Origin: Corythucha ciliata
Taxonomy: Eukaryota; Arthropoda; Insecta; Hemiptera; Tingidae
Direction: 5' to 3'
DNA length: 64,000 bases
Assembly (NCBI GenBank): GCA_038030265.1
Contig: CM075943.1
Span: 30,876,001 to 30,940,000, forward strand
Positions 23,401 to 33,068 of the stretch are shown piece after piece; the first letter of the stretch is position 1, and each line of letters begins with the position of its first letter. A program made the translations under genes and the position numbers. The notes beneath the pieces were generated by a model. That model did no database searches. It was not told the DNA's origin and saw only the letters and a list, made by a program, of their open reading frames with translations.

Positions 23401-25847
23401 TTCAGTCGTTAAGTAACGTTTTACCTCGCGAATTATCTATGTGTTTTTCTTAACTTTATTCGTGATTTAGCACTTTCTCTCACTTCTGCCCGTGAATCAG
23501 TTATTTTTCTCTATAATTTCAGCCGTGAATTAGCACTTTATCTCAATTTCAGTCCCAAATTAGCGTTATTTTTAATTTCGGGTTTAGATTAGCCACCCAT
23601 GAGGAGGCACGATTTGTAGCGTTTTCCATTTACACAAAAATCCGAAGGGCACCTACATCCAACATTAAAAAATAATGATAATTGATCACTGTAGTAGGCC
23701 ATGGGCGGACCACCATTGTGAGAGGCTCAGTGGGCCTTGGGTTGGCCACCCCTGGTTTAGGGCTTTCCACAGCTAAAGACAATGGATGTTGCAAACCCAG
23801 CGGCTCGGCGTCTATTCCCCCCCCCCCCCTTCGATGGTTGGATGAGAAATCCCCCCCTCCCCGGTGAGCGGTGCTTTACCTCTGCGTGAGCGGTGCTGTA
23901 GAAAAAAAAGTACAAGCAAAATGGTAGGTATTTCTTTCGCTAGTGATACACTAGTGTAGAAAACCAGGAGATTTCATTGACTAATTCTGAAAAAATTGAG
24001 TGAAATCTGATAACTTCTTACACCACTGTAACACTCGCGAAACAAAGTATCTAAGGGGGTGCAAAGGTGGCACGCTTACACGGCTCTTTTAAATAAGAGG
24101 AGAATTCGTTTAGTGGTGGATCTACACAAATCGGAGCCCGGGGCAGAAATCTCAATGAGGCCCCTTATTAGTCTCTAAATAAACAAGAAATGCAAGTTTC
24201 ACGTTGCGTTGAATTGTGGTTTATTCTTAATTTTAGGCGCGAATCAGCGCTTTTCTCATCTCACACCCCGTCCCGTTTAGCGCTTTTCATCAATTCAGTG
24301 GGTGCATCCTCTTATGAGCTTATACGGCAGTCATTTGGAGCCTTCCTGGCTTTCTCCACTCAGTTAAGCGAACACGATGAACATAATTTTAACTGCCTTC
24401 GGATTACAATAACATCTTTGATGAATTGCACCTGAAGGCGAAGGACCACCTTTGACGCCAAAATACATTTCTGAGGAGAAGCGTTCCGCCCACGAACCGT
24501 CTTAACTTTTCTTCACAGATGAATGTTAATGGCGTTTCTCTCTTGAAAATTCAACTCGCTAACTATTAATTTCTTTTAAAAACTGAAACTAATGGCGTTT
24601 TCCATTCAATGCAATACACCGTGTGATGTACGTTTTCCCACCCGTCCTCTCTGAATTGAAACATATGTTTATGGGGAGGACGCTGCACTACACTTGTGTA
24701 GTGTGTTGAATGGAAATCGCTATAAGGCACTATGTGTGAAACTATAGTAGCTCTACCGAAACTAAACCGGACATGTGTGAAAGGTTCTATTGCTTTCTGT
24801 TCCCTAGACACGAATCCGTGCCTGTCAAGAGAGCAATCGGTTCTATGAGGTTTCTATTAGGGTGCCGAATGACGACCGAAACGTCGTTTCATACTTTTTC
24901 GGCTGCTGCCGAAAGGAATCTAAAACGAATGGAAACGACAAGTGTGAAACCGACCTTGGGATTTTTCCTCCATTTTAGCCACGAAAGGTGTCTTCACCAG
25001 AAAGCTCCGAATTGGCGTTTACTCAACTTATGCCGTGAGTACGTCATACCCTTGTATTGGCGGGAAGTCCAATTGCTATTTTAAATAAGTAAAAAAATAT
25101 CTGTAATTGAATTTAAATGTTTAAATTCGTATCTATCAAATGGCAATGGTGTGACCTACCAGAAAAAAATATTTTTGGAAAATGTGCAACTTTCTCATTA
25201 GTTGGTAATTAGCAATTTTTCCCAACTTTAGCCGTGAATTAGTGTTTTTCTCTGTTGTATTCAGCGAATTTTAGGCTAGGGAATGCATTCGAGAAAAATC
25301 AAAAACAGCCTGCTTTCGGAACAAAACTTTTTCTTGTTGCTTTGGTTAGGTTTTTGGTCATCGGCCGTGTCTAGGAAGGACGGATTCTGTTTTTATATTT
25401 ATTAACTTAAGGGTTTCGGACCACTTGTTGTGCCAATGCAATTCGGATTTTCAAGTGTGTATGGTGGGAAAGGGGTACTTTCAGAGACATTTGAAATCTA
25501 CCTACTTATCGCGATCTTTCGATGTCCTTCTTTCCTAGATTTGTCACCCATTTGATGAAGCGCCTGCGTCACTCTCAAGTTAGAGGAATTTCCATCAAAC
25601 TTCAAGAAGAAGAGAGGGAGCGAAGAGACAACTACGTTCCCGATGTGTCGGCTCTTGAACAAGATTTGATTGAGGTCGATCCTGAGACCAAAGAAATGTT
25701 GAAAATGCTGGTAAGTTAATCTCACATATCAACTTCCATCGCCGCTCAAGTGCAGAACTCTATTGTTATTATTTATAGGACTTCAACAACATCTCTGGTC
25801 TTCAGCTCATCCAGACTTCCAGTCAGTCTTATGGAAGGCGTCCGTGA
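20460..25847 (+). CDS. RpS17: Ribosomal protein S17 (eS17), complete, four coding exons
   Basis: A structural protein of the 40S ribosomal subunit, cytosolic. The exons are 20460-20462 (the ATG alone), 20715-20866, 25539-25710 and 25779-25847. All junctions are GT-AG and phases agree, giving 131 residues, close to the usual length. The protein begins [20 protein letters not shown], contains [16 protein letters not shown] and [17 protein letters not shown], and ends SQSYGRRP. These are the eS17 signature blocks. Residue 52, usually Tyr in GYVTH, reads Phe across the exon 2/3 junction. Intron 1 splits directly after the start codon, as is common for ribosomal protein genes. Intron 2 is unusually long for such a gene (4.67 kb) and is filled with short-period repeats and MITEs. 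A polyadenylation signal follows the stop. Confidence 0.97.
21880..23580. repeat. Short-period degenerate tandem array, family A
   Basis: There are about 50 degenerate units of roughly 30 bp following the pattern GCCGTGAATTAGCGATTTTT then CTCAATTTTA. Unit length varies (about 27-36) and identity between neighbours is moderate, so it is an old minisatellite. It is interrupted by the MITE at 23191-23325. Confidence 0.75.
23191..23325. mobile_element. MITE family GGTCCGTTCCATTG, copy 1
   Basis: The TIRs CGTCCGTTCCATTGTTTCGC and ...AATCAATGGAACGGACC are inverted, and inner CTACACT/AGTGTAG motifs pair. Related copies lie at 23925-24054 and, best preserved, at 57925-58059. Confidence 0.7.
23925..24054. 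mobile_element. MITE family GGTCCGTTCCATTG, copy 2 (diverged)
   Basis: The sequence from TAGGTATTTCTTTCGCTAGT through ACACTAGTGTAGAAAACCA to CTCGCGAAACAAAG aligns end to end with the copies at 23191 and 57925, with decayed terminal bases. Confidence 0.6.
24593..24722. mobile_element. PIF/Harbinger-like MITE, TSD TAA
   Basis: The TIRs TGGCGTTTTCCATTCAATGC (left) and the complement TAGCGATTTCCATTCAAC (right) bound a 130-bp element. It is flanked by TAA at 24590-24592 and 24723-24725. Its ends match the element at 62169-62310, which has TTA flanks. Confidence 0.7.
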
Positions 25848-25854
25848 ATTTTGT

Positions 25855-25860
25855 AATAAA
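25855..25860 (+). promoter_or_regulatory. RpS17: RpS17 polyadenylation signal AATAAA
   Basis: A canonical AATAAA begins 8 bases after the RpS17 stop codon, so the 3' UTR would be only about 25-30 bases. Confidence 0.75.
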
Positions 25861-25924
25861 AACATTATTTCTTTTAATTTTTTACTCTCTGTCAAGTAAA
25901 GTTTCGTCTTGAAGAGAGGCAGTG

Positions 25925-26810
25925 GATGATTTTCTTTGTCGAATCCTAACACAGGTACAAATGCGGAGAACCGTCAGGGTTTGGGCGCAGTCGGGGTCGG
26001 CGACGTCTAAAATAAATTAGCCTTGATACTTGCATTTCCGCTGAAATTGGGACCTGAAACGTGCATTTTCACAAAATAACATCAGAAACGTTCAATTTCG
26101 TGGGTAATTGTCGGGCTATGGCCTGAGTTGGGGCCGGCTAGTTTGAGTTCCACCACTACAAAAATAGTCTCCAAACTGCAATTTTGCCTAAATTAATACC
26201 CGGAAATTTCAATTTCACGTATATTCAGCCAAGAAACTTGTAATTTCAGTTGCAAAGAAATTCAAGCTCAAATTCAAATTAATGGGCGCAGTCGGGGCTG
26301 GCTTGTCAAGGGTTCGCGCCCAGTAAAAATTGCATGGCCCTGAAACTTGCAGTTTCGCTGAAATTAGGACGTGCCACTTGCTATATCGCGAATATTTTGC
26401 CAGGATACTCCGAATTTCACGGATATTTGCCTACGAAATGTTGCTACTTCGTCAGACTTAACACTTGCAATTTTGTGGATATTCAGACCCGAAAAAAAAT
26501 ACCCTGAAACTTGTAGTTTTACTTAAAATAAGACCTACAACTTTTAGTATTGCGAATATTCAGCCAGTCAACTTCAAACTTTGCTTATGCTTGCCTTCAC
26601 AATTTGCTGAAATTTTGCGCCTATTCTTCCGGCTTTCGAGTGTTGTCTGAGCTGGCTTGTCCGGGATTGACCTTTAAATAAATACCTGAAGTTCGCTGAA
26701 ATTGAGACGTGATACTCCCAATAACGCGATTAATCAACCAGTCTAATTACAATTTCACGGACATTTGTTTTCAAAATGTAATTTTGCGGCCATCCATCAG
26801 AAGACTTGTG
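25925..26810. repeat. Short-period degenerate array, family C, left half
   Basis: Units of about 30 bp follow the pattern GAAACTTGCAATTTCGCG then AATATTCAGCC, mixed with G-rich words such as GGGCGCAGTCGGGGC. It starts directly after the RpS17 gene. It is split by the LTR retrotransposon and continues at 30914-31330. Confidence 0.65.
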
Positions 26811-26815
26811 GCACT
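26811..26815. other. Target-site duplication GCACT (left) of the gypsy element
   Basis: The 5-bp word GCACT directly precedes the left LTR and is repeated directly after the right LTR at 30909-30913. A 5-bp duplication fits a Ty3/gypsy integrase. Confidence 0.85.
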
Positions 26816-26908
26816 TGTTTTATATAGAACACATGTTTAAAAAAAAAGAATAATAATAAAAATTATCAATTTGTGTTGTTCGTCAACGTTGTCTTGTTCA
26901 TCTTAACA
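26816..26908 (+). repeat. Left LTR, 93 bp
   Basis: It begins TGTTTTATATAG and ends CATCTTAACA (TG...CA), identical to 30816-30908. TATATAG at position 6 could be the TATA box. An AATAATAATAAAAA stretch follows and could serve in polyadenylation. 93 bp is very small for a gypsy LTR. Confidence 0.9.
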
Positions 26909-26920
26909 TGGCGCAGTTCG
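26909..26920 (+). promoter_or_regulatory. Primer binding site
   Basis: TGGCGCAGT directly abuts the LTR. It matches the complement of CCA plus the 3' end of an insect tRNA-Ser (…ACTGCGCCA as I recall it) over about nine bases. Mag elements are known to use tRNA-Ser. Confidence 0.6.
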
Positions 26921-27003
26921 AACTTGACGCATAGCAGTCGATAATAGTACGTCAGAATTGTTTGGAAAAATCCTTGCCACGACGAGTCGTCTGACAAATC
27001 AGA

Positions 27004-30000
27004 ATGGAGTTTCATCGACCTGAACCGCTCAGTTTCGAAGGCAATATCACTGAGAATTTTAGAATTTTCAAGGAACAGATCGACATTTATTTATTAGCGA
27101 CGGAAACTTAAAAAAAGTCGGGAGGTACAAGTTGCCAGAGTAAAAAATCTGTTGGGACCTGAAGCCTTGCGTGTGTACAACGCGATAACCGATAGACCGG
27201 AGGGTAGTGAAACAGTCTCCAGCATTTTGAGCGATCTTGAGTCTCACTGCAATCCGAAGAAAAATGAAATCGTCGAATTATTCAAGTTTTTCAAACGTAA
27301 ACAAAGAGAAGGAGAACGGTTCGAGAGTTTTTTCGCGGATCTGAAGTCGTTGGCACGCTCATGTGACCTTGGCGACCAAGAAGAAAAATTATTGAAAACT
27401 CAAATAGTTCTGGGAATCCATTCGGATGCAATTCGGGAACGGCTACTGCAGGAAGATGCACCTCTACAGAAGTTCGTGTCATATTGCAAAGCTAAAGAAC
27501 TAGCGGAAAGAAGCGCAAGAACAATTTCCGAAAGTACAGAAATAACCGTCGAGGCGATTTCACACAGCCATGGATCTCGAAAAGGCGTCAACAAACAGCT
27601 ATTTGGTAACAAACAATTCTTGCCCCAAAAATCCCTGTGCTCCAGGTGTGGGCGAATTCATGAACATAATAAGTGTCCTGCCTTCAATAAACAGTGCTTT
27701 GCATGTGGTAAATCGAACCACTTTTCGAACGTGTGCACCTACAAAAAATTTAATTCCCCGCCGGACCAAAACGCTCATAAAACGTATGAACTCAACAAAG
27801 AAAGTACAAGTGATTCTGATTGTGAGCCAGACAGCTACAAAAATTTCGTTTTTGCTGTAAATAACAGCAGTCAAAAAGACCAATGGTTCAAATCATTCGA
27901 AATTGCTGGGGAGAAAATCAAGTTCAAGTTGGACACTGGGGCTCAAGTAAACATTTTGCCACATTCTGTGGTTGTAAAGTGTGGTCTTCAAAAGGAAATA
28001 AGAATGTTTATTGACCATCCACCAAAACTGGTGGCATTCGGGGGTTTCAAAATTTCGCCGCTCGGAAAGTTGGACATCGCCATCAGCCACAAAAATGTGT
28101 CTCAAAATGTACAGTTCCTTGTTGTAGATGAAGTAACTTGTGCTCCTATTCTCGGCCTGAAGTCATGTATAGACTTTAATTTAATTAAAAGGGTCGATTC
28201 CATTTCATCTGATTATCAAAAAGAAACTTTCTTTAAACAAAATACAGATGTTTTTGAAGGTTTGGGCGAGTTTCCGGATAAATACAAAATAAAATTAAGA
28301 AAGGACGCCGTGCCTAGAGCGTGTCCTCCCCGTAGAGTGCCAAATCAACTGAAAGAGAGGCTAAAGAATACTTTAGCTGCTTTAGTAGAAAAAGGGGTTA
28401 TTGCTCGTGTGACTAATCCTAGTGAATGGGTCAGCAATATAGTTATCGTTGAAAAACCAGACAAGTCTTTGAGAATATGTATTGACCCTATTGAGTTGAA
28501 TAAACATATTCTCCGGGAGTACTACTCGATACCCACTCTGGAAGAAATAAGTGAGAAATTGCGAAACAAAAAGTTGTTTTGCGTCTTTGACCTCAAAGAT
28601 GGTTTTCACCAAATAAAACTTGATGAGGCTTCTAGTGAGTTGTGCACGTTTAGCACTTCCTTCGGGTGCTACAAGTATCTCAGGGCACCTTTTGGGCTGG
28701 TTTCCCTGCCAGAAGTTTTTCAAAAACTGACCCATAAATACTTTGGTGACATTGAAGGTGTCTTTGTATATTTCGATGATATTTTATTAGCAGGGGATTC
28801 TGAAGATGATTTGAAGAAAATAACTTCGAAAGTTTTAGAACGTGCAAGAAAATACAACATAAAATTTAACAAAAACAAAGTCCAATATTTCGTAAAAGAA
28901 GTGAAATATTTTGGCATGATAATTGACAAAAACGGGATTAGACCAGACCCAGAACGCATCAAATCAATTCAAAATCTTAAACCCCCTCAAAACAAAAAAG
29001 AACTACAACAAATTTTGGGTCTAATCAATTACCTTAGACCTTTCCTTCCAAATTTGTCGGAAAATATGTCTTCTTTGTATGATCTACTTAAAGCTAAAAC
29101 CGACTGGTTATGGATCCCTGCGCACGACAAACTTTTTGAAAACTTGAAATTTCAGATATCTAATTTAAATTCCTTGACACCGTTTGATCCAAATAAGAAA
29201 ATTGTAGTCCAGTGTGACGCATCAAAGTCAGCTTTGGGTTGTGCATTACTCCAAGAAGGCAAACCAGTGTTTTTTGCGTCGCGAACAATGACTAATGCTG
29301 AAGTGAATTACGCACAAATTGAAAAAGAGTTACTCGCAATTACCTTTGCTTGTGCGAAATTCCATAATTTGCTATACGGCCATAAAATAACCATACAGAC
29401 TGATCACCAACCTCTTGTGTCCTTAGTAAAGAAAGACATGGAAAAAATTCAAAATAATCGACTAAAAAGGTTGAGACTCAAACTTTTGCTCTACGATTTC
29501 GAACTCGAATATTTGCCTGGAAATAAAATGTTCATTGCGGATCTATTGTCACGGAACTTCAAGGAAGAAATTGCCGAAGAAGACGAAAATTCAGGTGATG
29601 TTATACATGCACTGAGGGCCTATTCTCTAGAAATCTCCCACGATAAATTGAAACAACTTCAAAAAGAAACAAAATCAGATGAAGTGCTCTCAACTGTTCT
29701 TGCATGGTACAATGCAGGGTTTCCTCGCAAGGTCTCGGGAGAAAATGAACTTCGATATTTCTTCAAAATAAGAAATTCCCTTACAGTTGAAAACGATCTA
29801 ATTTTCTACGACTCTAAATTGATCGTTCCCAAGTCCCTTCGAAAAATGACCATCGAGACACTACATGAAACCCACCTTGGAATAACTAAAACTTTATTGC
29901 TTGCCAAAGAGCATTTCCATTGGCCGGGCATGGTTTCAGAAATTGAAAATTACATAACCAAATGTCACGTATGTCTAAAATTCGGCAACTCGAAACGAAA

Positions 30001-30754
30001 ATTACCTTTGAAAAGTCATGAAATACCATCCATCGCTTTTTATAAATTAGGAGCTGACATAGCTGAACACAAAGGAAAATACTTCCTCATCATCGTTGAT
30101 TACTATTCAAGATGGCTGGAAGTGATGAAAATTTCCACAACAAGCAGTGCGAGTGTAATAAAATGCATGAAGGACGTTTTCAGCAGATTCGGTATACCAC
30201 GAACACTAGTGGCGGACAATGTGCCTTTCGGAAGTAGTGAAATGAAGACTTTCGCAAGGGAATGGAACTTCGAAATAATCACTTCAAGTCCATTTTACCC
30301 ACAGAGCAATGGGCTAGCCGAAAAAGCTGTTGGAATTGCAAAGAAGATGATAAAAAAGGCAGAAGAAAAGCGCCAAGACTTGCAGTTGTACTTGCTGAAC
30401 TACAGAAACTCTCCTCTAGCCAGCCTTGGTTGTTCTCCAGCCCAATTGCTTATGAACAAGAGTCTGAGAACAAAATTAACTGTCAGGACATCTTCATTAA
30501 TTCAAAGCTCATTCCTCAATTAAAAATTCATTCAAAAATGTTGGCGAATCAGGAAACGCAAGCAAAAAATTATAACAAAACGGCGTCAAAAACAGAAGAA
30601 GAATTCAAAACTGGGGACAACATTTACGTTCAGGATCCGAAGACTAAGATATGGGAAAAAGGAGAAATACTGGAGAAATTAGATTTCCCAAGATCATATA
30701 CTGTGCGAACATATGCTAACAAGAGGGTCTTGAGAAGAAATTCGCAAATGATTA

Positions 30755-30814
<60 letters not shown>

Positions 30815-30840
30815 ATGTTTTATATAGAACACATGTTTAA
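27004..30840 (+). pseudogene. Gag-pol coding region of the gypsy element, frameshifted twice
   Basis: The likely start is the ATG at 27004, which reads 35 codons to a TAA at 27109-27111 next to a seven-A run. The gag frame continues in another frame from about 27113, so one base is gained or lost there. The long frame then runs to 30523. It contains two CCHC zinc knuckles (about 27638-27745), an LDTGA protease motif (27928), RT with YFDD (about 28768), RNase H with CDAS (29214), the integrase HHCC zinc region (from 29861), and integrase acidic residues near 30052, 30211 and 30319. The integrase C-terminus (with TGDNIYVQDP) continues in the next frame from about 30480 to 30840, a second frameshift. 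The usual integrase DNGPQF-like stretch reads DNVPFG. The frame tail runs into a 49-base poly-A tract. It may encode nothing functional, unless the shifts are assembly errors. Confidence 0.85.
30762..30810 (+). repeat. Poly-A tract of 49 bases beside the right LTR
   Basis: An uninterrupted run of 49 A stands where the polypurine tract (the plus-strand primer) should be, followed by GAACA and the LTR. The run could be an expanded polypurine tract or an assembly-length artefact. Confidence 0.8.
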
Positions 30841-30908
30841 AAAAAAAGAATAATAATAAAAATTATCAATTTGTGTTGTTCGTCAACGTTGTCTTGTTCA
30901 TCTTAACA
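30816..30908 (+). repeat. Right LTR, 93 bp
   Basis: Base-for-base identical to the left LTR, including the nine-A run, and followed by the TSD GCACT. Confidence 0.9.
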
Positions 30909-30913
30909 GCACT

Positions 30914-31330
30914 GGCCCAACCCTATAAGAAATTTCCCCGAAACTCGAAGTTTGGCGGAAATAAAGACTAGAGAATAAATACCAGAAATTAGTGATATCA
31001 CCGATAGTTAGACCCGAAACTGGAAATTCCAGATATTTTAGCTCCGTGTGATGTAATTTCGTGACTGTAGTTCTCAGGCTTTGGGTGCTGAAATACATAT
31101 TTTAGCCATATATATATATATATATATATATATCATACATAGTCCCATACAATTATTGATGTTTGTTCTTCATCGGGGCATCGCTCATCGAGATATCGCA
31201 GTGAAGGTGATTCACTATGAACGCACCCTAAGACTAAAAACTTGCGATTATAGGATATTTTGACCCAAAACTTACAATTTTGCAGATGTTTTATGGGAGA
31301 TAGCCCAGAATTATGTAGTTCTGCGGCTAT
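30914..31330. repeat. Family-C short-period array, right half
   Basis: Continuation of the array at 25925-26810 beyond the retrotransposon (words CCGAAACTCGAAGTTTGGCG, GAAACTGGAAATTCCAGAT). An (AT)n microsatellite interrupts it at 31108-31133. Confidence 0.6.
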
Positions 31331-31344
31331 TTGTATCAATTTTA

Positions 31345-31445
31345 TCTGATGTTTTTCCTCGATTTTAGCTGTAAATTAGCATTTTTTCTCAATTTTACCC
31401 GCAAATTAGCGTTTTTCTTAATGCTAGCCGTGAAACGACTTTGTG
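31345..31445. repeat. Small family-A array next to family C
   Basis: About three units of the AGCTGTAAATTAGCATTTTT / ACCCGCAAATTAGCG pattern directly follow the family-C array, placing both families side by side. Confidence 0.6.
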
Positions 31446-32592
31446 ATAACTGGCCATTTTTCCTGCGGAAAACCTGTTTTTTGGGAGAAATTTCAAAGAT
31501 AATTATTCATAATTTTTTAAAAGACAAAATGTTCAGCTTTAATGCCAATTTTCTAGTTTGAGGGGGCGAATTGACGGATTCCGATGTAGCGGGGTTTGAA
31601 TGAAGACGTCTTGAAGAAGGTTGGGCAGCTTGCCGGCCTTGCTCCCCCCTGGCTACACTCTTGGGGGGGGGGGGCTGCTGCCCCACTTCGAGTCTAGGGG
31701 TGGGCAACACCCACCCATGGCTACGTTTGAGCGTCCAAGTGTAAATCATCCCGTGCGTCCGCAGCCTAATGAACCTATCTATGATTTGTCTACGCTTTGG
31801 TTTACGAAAATGAATATGCTGGTTTGGTTCAACGCTTTGATTTAGAGTAGCAAGGGAGGGGGATACGAGCCGCAACGAGTACCGTGCGAGGAACGATAAA
31901 ACTTAAGTGGGGCCCCTAGTTTTGAAGCGGAAGGCAGCTGCCCCACTACACGACTGGCTTCGCTTTCGAGAGGAGGACAACAGCCCACCTCTACCCCTTC
32001 TGGCTACGCCCTTGGCCATAAGTTAATACAAGCACAAATATAATTGTTGGTGAGGTTGACACCCATGCAGATGCAGAGACCGAGCGTTTACAACGGCACT
32101 CTTCGATAATTATTACAAATTCAGTTTCACCTGACGACCGGAAAACCGCGGTTAACTTGACCCCTAAACTTATTTTTCGGTGACGGAACTAGCGTCAAGT
32201 GATGATATAGCTTCAGAAGCCGACTAAACTACCACCGAATCTCCCAGTTACCTGGTACCAGGGTTATTTCTAGTTACGCCCCTGCTGCTTGGTCAATAGT
32301 TCAGTTGACAGATGAAAAAACTAAATTATATGGCAATGCACCTCACTCGATTTTCAGGATTCGCAGCGATTTATTTTGCAAATTGCATTAATGGGAGAGC
32401 CGTACAAAGCAGCATTGTTTACACTCCCAAGAGAGCAACAACGTTCTCCAAAAATCAGGGGAATTGGGCTCGGGGATTAGCGGGACGGGGTGTGATAGTT
32501 CCCTACAGAAGATACATGACATGGTTACCAGAATCTAGGGATATTCGATCGTTCGGCCACAGCGAGACTAGTGAAGAGTAAGAAATAAGAAG
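31446..32592. other. Spacer, nothing recognised
   Basis: No coding region is supported. A G-run (31665-31674) and diverged repeat-like sequence are present. Confidence 0.35.
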
Positions 32593-32729
32593 TGCATGCA
32601 AAAAGTTGTAGCCGTAGAAGCCTACATTGTCTGTCTTCCCTCGTTGAGGTGCGTTAAAAACGAACCGGTTTCGGCTGCTCGCCATCTTCAGCGTCTGGAA
32701 GTGCAACTGGCTACCACTTTTTGCATGCA
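32593..32729. mobile_element. Short inverted-repeat element (137 bp)
   Basis: TGCATGCAAAAAGTTGTAGCC (shown here as 32593-32613) and its complement at 32709-32729 form 21-bp arms with about one mismatch. The core contains ACGAACCGGTTTCGG. There is no coding capacity. Confidence 0.6.
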
Positions 32730-33068
32730 ATACCTACTAACCCTCGTAGTTTTAGCGATCTCACAAACAATATCAATTAAGAAATAAGATTTTATTCAAA
32801 ACCGGAAACGAGTTTGTTTGTTTGTTTTTTTCATAAATAACGTTATATCTTGTTTTTAGGTGATTCAAGGGGCGTATAGCCCTAATCACATTTTAGTTTA
32901 GGTTATAGTATGTTCCCGGCGATTTCCAACAAATAGTTGGAGCTGCCAGTTATCCCTGATTCTTGTTTCATTTTCAGCGACACGTCGCGGCGTTCTGTCA
33001 ATTAGCCGACCCTGTACGCAGGTGAATAAGTAAAAAGAGATCGAGAAGACATCGGCGCGTTAACTTAC
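32730..33068. other. Region downstream of the last Ada2b exon found
   Basis: It begins with the intron donor (GTAAGT on the minus strand) after Ada2b exon 7. A minus-strand frame at about 33025-32890 is open behind an AG acceptor (GGTCGGCTAATTGACAG...), but its phase does not join to exon 7. I therefore do not call it an exon. Confidence 0.4.

Larger units (their letters stand above)
20867..25538. other. RpS17 intron 2, 4.67 kb, repeat-filled
   Basis: It starts GTATGT and ends CCTAG. It holds unique sequence to about 21700, a family-A short-period array (21880-23580), MITEs at 23191-23325, 23925-24054 and 24593-24722, and array fragments at 24225-24300 and 24965-25270. The MITE-end word TAGCGTTTTCCATTT also appears alone at 21731 and 23618. 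C-rich and G-rich tracts occur near 21610, 21805, 22490 and 23820. Confidence 0.85.
26816..30908 (+). mobile_element. Ty3/gypsy (mag-like) LTR retrotransposon, 4.1 kb, complete with TSD
   Basis: The structure is TSD GCACT, a 93-bp left LTR (26816-26908), a primer binding site, gag-pol, an A-rich tract, an identical 93-bp right LTR (30816-30908) and TSD GCACT. Gag carries two zinc knuckles, and pol has the order PR-RT-RH-IN of the Ty3/gypsy group. Two zinc knuckles, a tRNA-Ser-like primer site and short LTRs together suggest the mag lineage. The LTRs are identical, which favours recent insertion, although 93 bp gives little resolution. Two frameshifts (about 27110 and 30470-30510) disrupt the coding region. 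It is inserted in the family-C repeat array. Confidence 0.9.

Noticed and set aside
21880..23580. CRISPR-like array of about 30-bp repeats
   Set aside because: The units adjoin one another without spacers, are degenerate, and lie in a eukaryotic intron. It is a minisatellite.
30262..30840. 192-codon frame as a separate gene
   Set aside because: Its first part overlaps the integrase frame, and its second part is the integrase C-terminus after a frameshift. The tail is translated poly-A.
32312..32581. 89-codon plus-strand frame
   Set aside because: No domain or splice context, and overlaps diverged repeat sequence.
32890..33025. Candidate eighth exon of Ada2b
   Set aside because: There is an AG acceptor and an open frame, but joining it to the phase-2 end of exon 7 gives a stop after a few codons, and it has no SWIRM pattern.
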